A program made the position numbers and the translations under genes. Below, piece by piece: positions 50,428 through 58,368 of a stretch of 64,000 bases of DNA. Position 1 is the first letter of the stretch; the number at the start of each line of letters is the position of its first letter. The notes under the pieces are model-generated. The model ran no database searches. It had not been told where the DNA came from and saw only the letters and a program-made list of their open reading frames with translations. This DNA comes from RGIG2000 sp045612665. GTDB taxonomy: Bacteria; Bacillota; Clostridia; Oscillospirales; CAG-272. The stretch is from NCBI GenBank assembly GCA_045612665.1, contig JAZKZO010000037.1:1-64000 (forward strand). The letters run 5' to 3'.

Positions 50428-50465
50428 AAAAAACGGCTTGAAATCCTTTTGTCAAGCCGTTTTTT
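50428..50465. terminator. Terminator downstream of tRNA-Leu (bidirectional)
   Basis: AAAAAACGGCTTGA (50428-50441) / TCAAGCCGTTTTTT (50452-50465). On the minus strand it starts directly at the CCA end of the tRNA. Confidence 0.9.
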
Positions 50466-50550
50466 GGTGCAGATGATGAGACTCGAACTCACAAGAACTA
50501 GGTTCATTGGCTTCTGAGACCAACGCGTATACCAATTCCGCCACATCTGC
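50465..50550 (-). tRNA. tRNA-Leu (anticodon CAG)
   Basis: 86 nt including an encoded CCA. Acceptor GCAGATG/CATCTGC, D-arm region GGCGGAATTGGTATACGC, anticodon stem TTGGT/GCCAA with loop CTCAGAA (anticodon CAG), long class II variable arm (CCTAGTTCTTG-like), T-loop TTCGAGT. Encoded on the minus strand after ppa and the YcxB-like gene. Confidence 0.97.
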
Positions 50551-50561
50551 GTATTATCGGC

Positions 50562-51086
50562 TTATTTTGCCGATAATTTATTGATTTTTTGATTTGGAAT
50601 TTTGCGTAGCAAAAATTTCTTTAAGTCCTCGACTGTGCCTTCGGTAATCTCCGATTTTGTTACAATAAGTGCGCTGTTTTTGTTGAGAAATAAGTAAATG
50701 GTAGATTTCGATTCATCTATTCTTGTAAAGGCTGAATACGGAATCTCGTTTTCGCTTTTGCGTGCTTTTGTTTGCGATTTGAGCTTTATCACGTTTTCCT
50801 CAAAAGAGAAGAGATTTTTGATAATGTTGTCATCACTAAAGCTTTGTAGCTTCATCTTTGGCTTTATAAAATATGAATAAACAATTACAAGCTCAATGGC
50901 TATTACAATTAAAAGCCAAATTATAGCAAATGGAAGAAAATCCTTTTTAAGATTAACAATTACAATCGCAATAGCAAAGGCGAGCAGAGCGCCGTGAATA
51001 AACCATTTCCAAAACCTGTCAACTACTGCGAATTTCATAAACGCAAGCAACGCATTTTTATCGTAATTAACGTCCGCTTTTATCAT
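50562..51086 (-). CDS. YcxB-like membrane protein
   Basis: 174 residues: N-terminal soluble 22 residues with NKNALLAF-like start, two membrane segments (about 28-45 and 51-71), then a C-terminal domain with FSFEENVIKLKSQ, IPYSAFTRIDESKSTIYLFLNKNSALIV, which is the YcxB-like pattern. Function unknown in all members I recall. GGAGACACT before ATG 51086, nine bases after ppa, so cotranscribed. The tRNA-Leu gene follows 11 bases downstream. Confidence 0.8.
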   Translation of the reverse strand: MIKADVNYDKNALLAFMKFAVVDRFWKWFIHGALLAFAIAIVIVNLKKDFLPFAIIWLLIVIAIELVIVYSYFIKPKMKLQSFSDDNIIKNLFSFEENVIKLKSQTKARKSENEIPYSAFTRIDESKSTIYLFLNKNSALIVTKSEITEGTVEDLKKFLLRKIPNQKINKLSAK

Positions 51087-51095
51087 AGTGTCTCC

Positions 51096-51632
51096 TTATT
51101 TGTTGCTTACAAAGGCTTCTATATAAGCCTGCTTGCATTTCTTTATAGTGTCTATTGCTTCCTCGTGTCCACAAATTTTTTCTACGTATGTTGTTTTGTT
51201 TTCAAGGTATTTATAAACCTCAAAAAAGTGCTTAATTTCGTGGAATTGATGCTGTGGCAAATCGTTGATATCCTTATATGTGTTCAAAAAAGGGTCGTTT
51301 AAAGGAATAGCAACAATTTTTTGGTCAACCTCGTTTTCATCAATCATATTTATCATTCCGATAGGATAGCATTCAACAGTTGACATGGGCTCAAGTCCCT
51401 CTTGACACAAAACAAGAACGTCAAGTGGGTCCCCGTCCTCGGAAAGAGTGCGAGGAATAAAACCGTAATTTGCCGGATAGTGTGTTGATGTATAAAGAAT
51501 TCTATCAAGGCGCAAAAGACCGCTTTCCTTGTCAAGCTCATATTTATTCTTGCTTCCCTTGGTTATTTCAATAACGGAAACAAAATTTTCCGCACTTATG
51601 CGTTCGTCTCTAAAATCATGCCATGGATTCAT
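51096..51632 (-). CDS. ppa: Inorganic pyrophosphatase (family I)
   Basis: 178 residues. Metal-binding DGDPLDVLVL, KYELDKESG, HYPANYGFIP and the C-terminal KHFFEVYK are family I signatures. Hydrolyses PPi in the cytoplasm and pulls biosynthetic reactions such as those of PRPP-using enzymes. I start at ATG 51632 (MNPWHDF) because GAGGT lies 7 bases upstream; a TTG at 51653 is in frame but unlikely. Perfect promoter upstream. Confidence 0.95.
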   Translation of the reverse strand: MNPWHDFRDERISAENFVSVIEITKGSKNKYELDKESGLLRLDRILYTSTHYPANYGFIPRTLSEDGDPLDVLVLCQEGLEPMSTVECYPIGMINMIDENEVDQKIVAIPLNDPFLNTYKDINDLPQHQFHEIKHFFEVYKYLENKTTYVEKICGHEEAIDTIKKCKQAYIEAFVSNK

Positions 51633-51665
51633 ATGCCATACCTCGTATTTCAATGAATATCTTAT

Positions 51666-51694
51666 ATTATATACCTTTATTATCTCCGTGTCAA
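51666..51694 (-). promoter_or_regulatory. Consensus promoter of ppa-YcxB(-tRNA)
   Basis: Minus strand TTGACA (51689-51694), 17 bp, TATAAT (51666-51671): exact consensus. Confidence 0.85.
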
Positions 51695-51734
51695 GAAAAA
51701 TAATTCAAGGCATTAAAATAACGCAATAAATGCT

Positions 51735-51761
51735 AAAATCCCCACACTGTGTGGGGATTTT
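51735..51761 (-). terminator. Terminator after sigF operon
   Basis: AAAATCCCCACA/TGTGGGGATTTT with a CTG loop. Confidence 0.9.
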
Positions 51762-52479
51762 ATGATAATTCCTTTCGTAAAGCATCGAAAATTTTCTTTT
51801 CCTCGCGCGAAATTTTAACCTGTGTTAACCCTAAAAGCTCGGCAGTCTTTTGTTGAGAATATTCCTTTAAATATCTCATGGTTATAATACTTCGCCAAAG
51901 AGGCGGAAGCTTTGAAATAGCTTGCGATAGAGCTATATGGTCGATTTTTTCGTCTATCTCATTTCGTCCCGCGGAAAGAGTACTTTCCAAGGTAAAGCTA
52001 TCATCATCGCCGTTTAGTGATGCGGAAAGAGAATTGACAGGAGAGGACGCATCAAGCGCCATAACAGCATCTGCAACGTTCATATCGCAAAGCCTCGCCA
52101 AATCCTCGATTTTTGGCTCATATCCATGCTCGAAAACGTATTTTTCGCGTTCTCTCATAAGCATAGCTCCCTGTTGCTTGTAAATTCTACTGACCTTTAT
52201 AAGACCGTCATCACGAATAAACCTTCGTATCTCTCCGATTATAAGAGGCACGGCATAGGTTGAAAGGACTGTCCCTCGGCTGGTATCAAAGCTTCGTATC
52301 GCCTTTAACATACCAATGCATCCGATTTGAACAAGATCCTCGTACTCGACGCCCCTGTCCTTGAAGCGCAGAGCAATGCTACGCACAAGTCCCATGTTAG
52401 CTTCCATTAAATCGCTTGTAGCCTTTTCGTCGCCACTAATAGACCTTTCTAAAAGCTCTTGGTTTTGAGTATAATTCAT
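51760..52479 (-). CDS. sigF: Forespore sigma factor sigma-F
   Basis: 239 residues, group 3 sigma-70. Region 2 with NMGLVRSIALRF, DLVQIGCIGMLKAI and FSTYA-type VLSTYAVPLIIGEIRRF; region 3; region 4 HTH at the end (YSQQKTAELLGLTQVKISREEKK). Order spoIIAA-spoIIAB-sigF as in Bacillus. Active only in the forespore after release from SpoIIAB. One base separates its start from the spoIIAB stop. Confidence 0.95.
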   Translation of the reverse strand: MNYTQNQELLERSISGDEKATSDLMEANMGLVRSIALRFKDRGVEYEDLVQIGCIGMLKAIRSFDTSRGTVLSTYAVPLIIGEIRRFIRDDGLIKVSRIYKQQGAMLMREREKYVFEHGYEPKIEDLARLCDMNVADAVMALDASSPVNSLSASLNGDDDSFTLESTLSAGRNEIDEKIDHIALSQAISKLPPLWRSIITMRYLKEYSQQKTAELLGLTQVKISREEKKIFDALRKELS

Positions 52480-52480
52480 A

Positions 52481-52909
52481 TTATTTGAGATGCTTAGTCA
52501 TAAGAATGCGAACACCCTCACCAAGTCTTGAGCGTACACTAAGCTTGTCCATAAAGCTTTGCATAACTGCGAATCCCATACCACTGCGCTCGCCACTTGT
52601 ATCGGTTGTAAAAAGCGGAGTCATCGCTTGATTTACATTTTCAATACCGCATCCCTTGTCAGTTACCTCAATTATCACCGTCCTGTCGGAATAATATTTG
52701 ACTCCTATGTAAATTATCCCTTGCGCATATTTGTATCCGTGTACAATAGAATTGGTTACTGCCTCGGATACTGCGCATTTTATGTCGGATAGCTCGTCCA
52801 AGGTTGGATTTAATCCTGCAACGAATGAGGCAACGGCATTTCTTGAAAGCCCCTCGTTTATTGATAGGGCAGGGATGAATAGCTTCATATAATTTTCAAC
52901 ACGCCTCAT
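52481..52909 (-). CDS. spoIIAB: Anti-sigma F factor SpoIIAB
   Basis: 142 residues, GHKL ATPase/kinase. N-box AVSEAVTNSIVHGYK, G1-box TDKGCGIENV, and G2 GERSGMGFAVMQSFMD are intact. Binds sigma-F and phosphorylates SpoIIAA. Start placed at ATG 52909 with GGAG 9 bases upstream; earlier in-frame TTG and ATG codons overlap that Shine-Dalgarno. Overlaps spoIIAA by 14 bases. Confidence 0.93.
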   Translation of the reverse strand: MRRVENYMKLFIPALSINEGLSRNAVASFVAGLNPTLDELSDIKCAVSEAVTNSIVHGYKYAQGIIYIGVKYYSDRTVIIEVTDKGCGIENVNQAMTPLFTTDTSGERSGMGFAVMQSFMDKLSVRSRLGEGVRILMTKHLK

Positions 52910-53234
52910 TTTTGTCATCTCCTTCAATCTCGATTATTCTTTCAATTCCGGCTAAGGTAAGTATTTTTTTAATTCGTCGGCTCGGATTTGTTAAAACAAG
53001 CCTTCCGCCAATATCCTTTACCAGTGCATATCTGCCTAAAATAAGTCCAAGCCCTGATGAATCCATAAAATCAACGCTCCCAAGGTCTAAATAAACGCAT
53101 AAAGGCATAAAAGAATTGATTCTTTTATCAATTTCCTCGCGAATTTTTTTGACGCTGTGATGATCAATATCACCGTTTATTTTTATATTTAAAGTGTCCG
53201 ATTGTGATTGCACCTCTAATCTTGCATTTGTCAA
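52896..53234 (-). CDS. spoIIAA: Anti-sigma F factor antagonist SpoIIAA
   Basis: 112 residues, STAS domain. FMDSSGLGLILGRYALVK carries the Ser that SpoIIAB phosphorylates. TTG 53234 is preferred because AGGAG is about 10 bases upstream; GTG 53243 would be only one base from the Shine-Dalgarno, so the true start is not certain. A 0A-box-like CGTCGAA lies about 50 bases upstream. First gene of the sigF operon. Confidence 0.9.
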   Translation of the reverse strand: MTNARLEVQSQSDTLNIKINGDIDHHSVKKIREEIDKRINSFMPLCVYLDLGSVDFMDSSGLGLILGRYALVKDIGGRLVLTNPSRRIKKILTLAGIERIIEIEGDDKNEAC

Positions 53235-53284
53235 GTCTGTCACACTCCTTTTTTGTTATTGTAATACTTGAACTGCGAAAAAAT

Positions 53285-53291
53285 CGTCGAA
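53285..53291 (+). promoter_or_regulatory. Candidate Spo0A box upstream of spoIIAA
   Basis: CGTCGAA matches six of seven bases of the 0A box TGTCGAA, oriented opposite to the operon. A TACAAT-like -10 lies nearer the gene without a good -35, as in Spo0A-activated promoters. Short motif; chance match possible. Confidence 0.35.
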
Positions 53292-53337
53292 AACAGTCGC
53301 CAAAAAAGTATTTTTGGTTTACAAAATTTGATAAATA

Positions 53338-53366
53338 TTGACATCGCAGTTCACTTATGATATCAT
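53338..53366 (+). promoter_or_regulatory. Promoter of phosphoesterase-GH20-DUF368 unit, with palindrome
   Basis: TTGACA (53338-53343), 17 bp, TATCAT (53361-53366), TGA extension. The palindrome TATGATATCATA (53356-53367) covers the -10 and a half copy ATGATAT (53371-53377) follows. The same 12-mer occurs at the ECF S-component promoter. Confidence 0.65.
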
Positions 53367-53400
53367 ATATATGATATAAATTCATTTTGGATGGTATTTT

Positions 53401-54249
53401 ATGAACAGCATTTTGCAGTTAAATAAGACCGTGCTTGATATAGGTCTAACAAAAGAATATAAATTTTTTCAAATTAGCGACGCTCATATTTCTTATGTTG
53501 ACGAAAATAGCTCCGAGACCGATATTGCCGATAGCAAAAGATCTCGTGAGGGATGGGCAAAAATAAAGGTTGATTTTGCTACTCAGTTTGGTGAGCTTTG
53601 TGATGAAAGATATGATAGAGCGCCCGAGGAGCTTTTTGAGCTTTTGGCACAACACGCAATTGATATAGGTGCTGATGCTCTCATTTTATCGGGAGATATA
53701 ATGGATAGAGTAACCGAGAGTAATTTAAGGTATCTTGAAAATTACTTTGCGAAATATCCGTTGCCAATAATTTATTGCCCCGGAAATCACGATTCAATGG
53801 ACGAATACGGCGCTCACAGGCAAATGTACGATAGAATCGGAAGAATTGTTAAAAATCCCGAGTACGATTCCTATGATTTTGGCGAATTCAAAATCGTTAC
53901 AATTGATAACGGCACAAAGGAGCTAACCGACTATCAGCTTGAAGCCTTTAAAAAGGAGCTTTCGGGTGATAAAAAAATATTGCTTGTAATACACGCGCCA
54001 ATTCGCCTAGGAGAGTTTGGTGAGGTTATGGGCAAAAAGATAAGTAGGTATTTTCTCGTTGGCTCAGAGGGTGATTGCGAAAGTGCGCATGCTTTTGTAA
54101 AGCTCATAGAGCAAAATGATGATAAGCTTATAGCTGTTTTAGCAGGACACATTCACACCTCTGTTGAGTATCAGGTAACAGACAAATTAAAGCAAATTAC
54201 AACATCCAGTGCCCTTATAGGCTATGGAAGAGAAATAATTATTAAATAG
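53401..54249 (+). CDS. Calcineurin-like metallophosphoesterase
   Basis: 282 residues. Full metal-site series: DAH in ISDAHIS (about 25-31), SGDIMDR, PGNHDS, a His in VIHAPIR, and AGHIHTS near 244-250. Cytoplasmic, no signal. The substrate (cyclic nucleotide, lipid phosphate or sugar phosphate) is not readable. GGATGGT upstream of ATG 53401. Followed by GH20 and DUF368 with gaps of 10 bases each, so one transcript. Confidence 0.85.
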   Translation: MNSILQLNKTVLDIGLTKEYKFFQISDAHISYVDENSSETDIADSKRSREGWAKIKVDFATQFGELCDERYDRAPEELFELLAQHAIDIGADALILSGDIMDRVTESNLRYLENYFAKYPLPIIYCPGNHDSMDEYGAHRQMYDRIGRIVKNPEYDSYDFGEFKIVTIDNGTKELTDYQLEAFKKELSGDKKILLVIHAPIRLGEFGEVMGKKISRYFLVGSEGDCESAHAFVKLIEQNDDKLIAVLAGHIHTSVEYQVTDKLKQITTSSALIGYGREIIIK

Positions 54250-54259
54250 GAGATTTATT

Positions 54260-55969
54260 ATGTATCTTATTCCGGAAGTAAAATCTACTAAGGTAGGACA
54301 AAGAAAAGAATTAAAGGGATGCACTTTTTCATTCCCTCAGGATATTGATAAAAGAATTATTAGCCTTTGCGACAAGGTGCCTCAAGGCGATACCGTTGTA
54401 GAGTTTGATATAGGAAACGGTACGGGCGAGGAATATAAAATAACCTTTTCCGATAAAATAGTCATTAAGGCGTCATCTGCAAAGGGCGCGTTTTACGCTG
54501 TTCAAACACTTCGTCAAATCGTTAAAAACGGATATTATGACGTTGAGGAAATCGAGGATGCACCTGATTTTGAAAATAGAGGCTTCTATTACGATATAAC
54601 AAGAGGTAGAGTGGCAACTCTTGACACCTTGAAAAAGCTCGTTGATAATATGGCTTACTATAAGCTCAATATGCTTCAGCTTTACGTGGAGCATACCTTC
54701 CCATTCAAGGAGTATGACGGAATATATCAAAAAATGGGATATATGACAGCCGAGGAAACCATAGAGCTTGATAAATACTGTCAAGAAAACTTTATAGAGC
54801 TTGTACCGTCGCTTTCTTGCTTTGGACACCTTTATGAATTGCTTCAAAATACCAAATATAGATATCTTTGCGAGCTTGAAAATTATGAGCAAAGAACTAT
54901 TTATTGGTGCGAGAGAATGGGACATCATACAATTGATGCATCAAATCCCGAAAGTATAGAGATAATAAAGAGCTTGATCGACCAATATTCACCTCTTTTC
55001 ACAAGTAAAAAGTTCAATATTTGCTGTGATGAAACCTTTGACCTTTGTAACGGTAGAAACAAGGGCAAGGATAAGGGTAGAATGTATGTAGATTTCGTTA
55101 AAAAGGTAATCGCTCATGTAAAATCAAAGGGCAAGACCGCTATGATGTGGGGCGACGTTATCACAAGGCATCCCGAGCTTATTGAGGAATTCGACGAGGA
55201 CGTTATCTTTATGAGCTGGGGCTACAGTCCTAACGAATCCCCTAATATGGTTTATAAGTTTAGAGATGCAAAGAGAACACAGTATGTATGCCCTGGAATT
55301 AGCAACTGGACCAGTCTTATCGAGGCTCCTCACAACTCTGTGCCAAATATTACAAAGATGGCGCAATATGGTTATGAGTCGGGCGCAACCGGTGTTTTGA
55401 ATACCTGTTGGGGCGACTATGGACAAATTTCTCCTATGAATGCTTGTATGTACGGTATGATTTTCGGTGCTGCAAAGAGCTGGAGAGTAACCTCTGATCA
55501 CCCTGATTTTGATAAGAGTATAGATTTGCTTCACTACGGATACGACGGCGCTGCATCCTTTGTAAAGGGACTTGCATTGGCTCAAAGATCGTGCTACTGG
55601 TATCATTTGCTCGTTAAATATTCAAACGAAAAATTTGGAAATGATGCTATGAAAATATGGCACGTGCCATCTCCTGATGAACTTAACAAGGCATTTGAAG
55701 AGATTGAGGCAATAATTCCGTATCTTATGGGAACAACATGGGAAAACGAGGATGCAAGAAAATCGCTTCTCGTTGTTGCCGAGGGTATTAGCTTGATGAC
55801 CGCTATGGTAATGTCAGATATAACAGGCGAAAGACTTGGCGTTAACCTTTCAGACGTTGAAAGATGGCTTGTAAGCTATAAGGAAGAGTATCTTAAGGAA
55901 AGCAAAATGGGCGAGCTTAAGGAATTCATCGTTGTCTTCTATGAAATCGCACAAAAATATTTGAAATAA
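54260..55969 (+). CDS. Family 20 glycoside hydrolase (beta-N-acetylhexosaminidase-like)
   Basis: 569 residues. N-terminal GH20b-like domain (to about 105) then TIM barrel beginning FENRGFYYDITRGR. Catalytic Asp257-Glu258 in ICCDETFDLC match the GH20 Asp-Glu pair; WGDVITRHPEL and SWGYSPNESPN follow. Expected to release terminal GlcNAc, GalNAc or related sugars; some GH20-like clades have altered specificity. No signal peptide, so intracellular. GGAGATTT before ATG. Confidence 0.88.
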   Translation: MYLIPEVKSTKVGQRKELKGCTFSFPQDIDKRIISLCDKVPQGDTVVEFDIGNGTGEEYKITFSDKIVIKASSAKGAFYAVQTLRQIVKNGYYDVEEIEDAPDFENRGFYYDITRGRVATLDTLKKLVDNMAYYKLNMLQLYVEHTFPFKEYDGIYQKMGYMTAEETIELDKYCQENFIELVPSLSCFGHLYELLQNTKYRYLCELENYEQRTIYWCERMGHHTIDASNPESIEIIKSLIDQYSPLFTSKKFNICCDETFDLCNGRNKGKDKGRMYVDFVKKVIAHVKSKGKTAMMWGDVITRHPELIEEFDEDVIFMSWGYSPNESPNMVYKFRDAKRTQYVCPGISNWTSLIEAPHNSVPNITKMAQYGYESGATGVLNTCWGDYGQISPMNACMYGMIFGAAKSWRVTSDHPDFDKSIDLLHYGYDGAASFVKGLALAQRSCYWYHLLVKYSNEKFGNDAMKIWHVPSPDELNKAFEEIEAIIPYLMGTTWENEDARKSLLVVAEGISLMTAMVMSDITGERLGVNLSDVERWLVSYKEEYLKESKMGELKEFIVVFYEIAQKYLK

Positions 55970-55979
55970 GTAGGTAATC

Positions 55980-56894
55980 ATGGAATTAAAGTATAAAAGC
56001 GTAAAGGATGTGCTAATCAGCATTTTCGTCGGCTTTTCAATAGGCCTTTCGGTTATCGTTCCGGGAATTAGTGGCTCGGCAATAGCTATGATTATGAAGG
56101 TTTATGATAAGCTAATGTATGCCTTTTCTAATATATTTAAAAAATTCAAGGCTTGTGTCTTATTTTTAATTCCAATCATAGTTGGAATTGTGGTTGGATT
56201 TGGGCTTGGAGTTATTCTTGTCAAAATTCTACTCGAAGCGTTTCCTTTTATTACGATTTGCTTCTTTGTAGGACTTATGATAGGCACTTATCCTATATTG
56301 TTTAAGGAAATCAAGGGAGAAGCGCTCAAGGTAAACAAGGCTTTGCTTTTTGTGGCAGGTGTTATAATCCCGTTAATTTTTAGTGCAGTATCTCTTCTTT
56401 CGGGAGCTGATAATAGCCTCGCAAACCTTAATTTCTTGCACTATTTGTTATTCTTTGTTATAGGAATTCTAATTTCCTTGACACAGCTTATCCCGGGACT
56501 TAGCGCAACCGTTCTTTTGATGATTTTTGGTTATTATTCTGCGCTTATGGAGAATATAGGCTTTGAATTGCTTGGAAATTTTGAGCTTTTGCTCGTTTAC
56601 GTTGCGTTGTTTGTCGGATTTGTAGTTGGAGTTCTTTTGTTCTCAAAAATCATAAATAAACTCCTTGAAACACAAAGGAAGCCGTTCTTTTTCGTGATTT
56701 GCGGACTTTCCGTTGGTTCGGTCGTATCCGTATTTTTGGGAAGCGATTGTATGGAAATTTATAAGTCTTGGACAACAAAGGCAATGATAACCGATATGCT
56801 CATCGGACTTGCATTTTTGCTCCTTGGCTTCGCCGGCTCATTCTCGCTTTATTTGCTTGACAAAAAGAGAGAAGCGACTTCTGAAAATTTATAA
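55980..56894 (+). CDS. DUF368 membrane protein (PopT-like undecaprenyl-phosphate translocase)
   Basis: 304 residues, about eight to nine membrane segments. Two inverted-repeat signatures: VIVPGISGSAIAMIMKVYD near residue 25 and LIPGLSATVLLMIFGYY near residue 170. DUF368 proteins have been reported to return undecaprenyl phosphate across the membrane for cell-wall synthesis. C-terminal cytoplasmic tail is short. Follows GH20 by 10 bases. Before the SAM riboswitch only a weak AT-rich hairpin (56883-56905) is present. Confidence 0.85.
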   Translation: MELKYKSVKDVLISIFVGFSIGLSVIVPGISGSAIAMIMKVYDKLMYAFSNIFKKFKACVLFLIPIIVGIVVGFGLGVILVKILLEAFPFITICFFVGLMIGTYPILFKEIKGEALKVNKALLFVAGVIIPLIFSAVSLLSGADNSLANLNFLHYLLFFVIGILISLTQLIPGLSATVLLMIFGYYSALMENIGFELLGNFELLLVYVALFVGFVVGVLLFSKIINKLLETQRKPFFFVICGLSVGSVVSVFLGSDCMEIYKSWTTKAMITDMLIGLAFLLLGFAGSFSLYLLDKKREATSENL

Positions 56895-56914
56895 TAAAAA
56901 TTTTCAAAATACTA

Positions 56915-56943
56915 TTGCAAAAGCGAAACATATGTGTTATACT
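56915..56943 (+). promoter_or_regulatory. Promoter of metK
   Basis: TTGCAA (56915-56920), 17 bp, TATACT (56938-56943), TGT extension. Confidence 0.7.
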
Positions 56944-56961
56944 GTGTTCGTTAAAAATAAA

Positions 56962-57046
56962 TCTTATCAAGAGTAGCGGAGGGACAGGCCCGATGAAGCT
57001 ACGGCAACCTATCTTTTGACAAGGTGCCAATTCCGTGAGATGAGAA
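56962..57046 (+). ncRNA. SAM-I riboswitch (S-box) aptamer
   Basis: CTTATCAAGAG at the 5' side and GAGATGAGAA at the 3' side form P1; AGCGGAGGGAC, GGCCCGATGAAGC, CGGCAACC, and AAGGTGCCAATTCC are the conserved S-box blocks in order. Binds SAM and represses the gene that makes it (metK). Confidence 0.97.
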
Positions 57047-57060
57047 CTTGCAATTTTCAA

Positions 57061-57088
57061 TCCACGGGAAACCGTGGATTTTTATTTG
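57061..57088 (+). terminator. S-box terminator
   Basis: TCCACGG/CCGTGGA with GAAA loop then TTTTTATTT, just after the aptamer: OFF switch on SAM binding. Confidence 0.92.
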
Positions 57089-57101
57089 TATGGAGGACAC
57101 T

Positions 57102-58274
57102 ATGAAGAAATTTTTTACATCTGAATCAGTAACAGAAGGACATCCCGACAAAATTTGCGACCAAATTTCGGATGCAATACTTGACGAAATGCTTCGCCAA
57201 GACCCTATGTCAAGAGTAGCCTGCGAAACCTGCTGTACAACAGGTATGGTTATGGTAATGGGCGAAATCACATCAAAGGCAGTAGTTGATTTTCAGGAGA
57301 TCGTTCGTAGAACAGTAAGAGAAATCGGCTATGATAGAGCAAAATACGGCTTTGATGCCGATACCTGTGCGGTTTTGAGCTCAATTCACGAGCAATCAGC
57401 AGATATTGCTCTTGGTGTTGATAACTCTGCCGAGGCAAAGAGCGGAGAAAACGAGGCTGAAAATGGTGCTGGCGACCAAGGACTTATGTTCGGTTATGCT
57501 TGTAATGAAACGAAGGAGCTTATGCCACTTCCTATCTCCTTGGCACATAAGCTTGCAAAGCAGCTTACAGCAGTAAGAAAGAGCGGAGAGCTTTCATATC
57601 TTCGCCCTGACGGAAAGACACAGGTAACAGTAGAATACGACGACGGTAAGCCTGTTAGAATTGACGCTATCGTTGTTTCCTCACAGCATAGCCCTGACGT
57701 TTCTCTTGAAAACATAAGAAAAGATATCATTGCAAAGGTAATTATGCCTATAATTCCTTCGAATATGATTGATGACAATACAAAGATATTCGTAAACCCA
57801 ACAGGACGCTTTGTTATCGGTGGTCCTAACGGAGATGCAGGTCTTACAGGTAGAAAGATTATCGTTGATACCTACGGTGGATATTCTCGCCACGGTGGCG
57901 GTGCTTTCTCGGGAAAGGACCCAACAAAGGTTGATAGAAGTGCTTCATATGCCGCAAGATACGTGGCAAAGAACATCGTTGCATCAGGCGTTGCTGATAA
58001 GTGTGAGGTTCAAATAGCTTATGCTATCGGTGTAGCAAAGCCTGTATCCGTATTGGTTGATACTTTTGGCACAGCAAAGGTTGACGAGGAGAAGATTGCA
58101 GAATTTGTAAACAACAATGTTGACTTGAGACCAAGTGCGATTATTGAAAAATTCCAGCTTCGCCGTCCTATCTACCGTCAAATCGCCGCATACGGCCATA
58201 TCGGTAGAGAAGATCTCGATATTCCATGGGAAAAAACCGATCTTGCAGACAAGATTAAAAAAGAGCTTTTATAA
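57102..58274 (+). CDS. metK: S-adenosylmethionine synthetase
   Basis: 390 residues, standard length. FTSESVTEGHPDKICDQISDAILD, GAGDQGLMFGYA, GRFVIGGPNGDAGLTGRKI and GGGAFSGKDPTKVDRS are diagnostic. Makes SAM from methionine and ATP. ATG 57102 after GGAGGACAC; the frame is open into the riboswitch but unsupported. Under control of the SAM-I riboswitch. Confidence 0.98.
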   Translation: MKKFFTSESVTEGHPDKICDQISDAILDEMLRQDPMSRVACETCCTTGMVMVMGEITSKAVVDFQEIVRRTVREIGYDRAKYGFDADTCAVLSSIHEQSADIALGVDNSAEAKSGENEAENGAGDQGLMFGYACNETKELMPLPISLAHKLAKQLTAVRKSGELSYLRPDGKTQVTVEYDDGKPVRIDAIVVSSQHSPDVSLENIRKDIIAKVIMPIIPSNMIDDNTKIFVNPTGRFVIGGPNGDAGLTGRKIIVDTYGGYSRHGGGAFSGKDPTKVDRSASYAARYVAKNIVASGVADKCEVQIAYAIGVAKPVSVLVDTFGTAKVDEEKIAEFVNNNVDLRPSAIIEKFQLRRPIYRQIAAYGHIGREDLDIPWEKTDLADKIKKELL

Positions 58275-58277
58275 AAT

Positions 58278-58307
58278 AAAAACCGCAATTTAAAATTGCG
58301 GTTTTTT
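58278..58307 (+). terminator. Terminator after metK
   Basis: AAAAACCGCAATT/AATTGCGGTTTTT with a TAA loop. Confidence 0.92.
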
Positions 58308-58309
58308 AC

Positions 58310-58338
58310 TTGAAATGAGAGCCCTTATATGGTAAAAT
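58310..58338 (+). promoter_or_regulatory. Promoter of recD2-comFC-fucU
   Basis: TTGAAA (58310-58315), 17 bp, TAAAAT (58333-58338), TGG extension. Confidence 0.7.
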
Positions 58339-58368
58339 ATTTTTATACTGTAAAAGGAGGTGTTGCTA

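Noticed and set aside
52910..52927. Longer SpoIIAB start (TTG 52927 or ATG 52918)
   Set aside because: Both overlap the GGAG Shine-Dalgarno; ATG 52909 has proper spacing.
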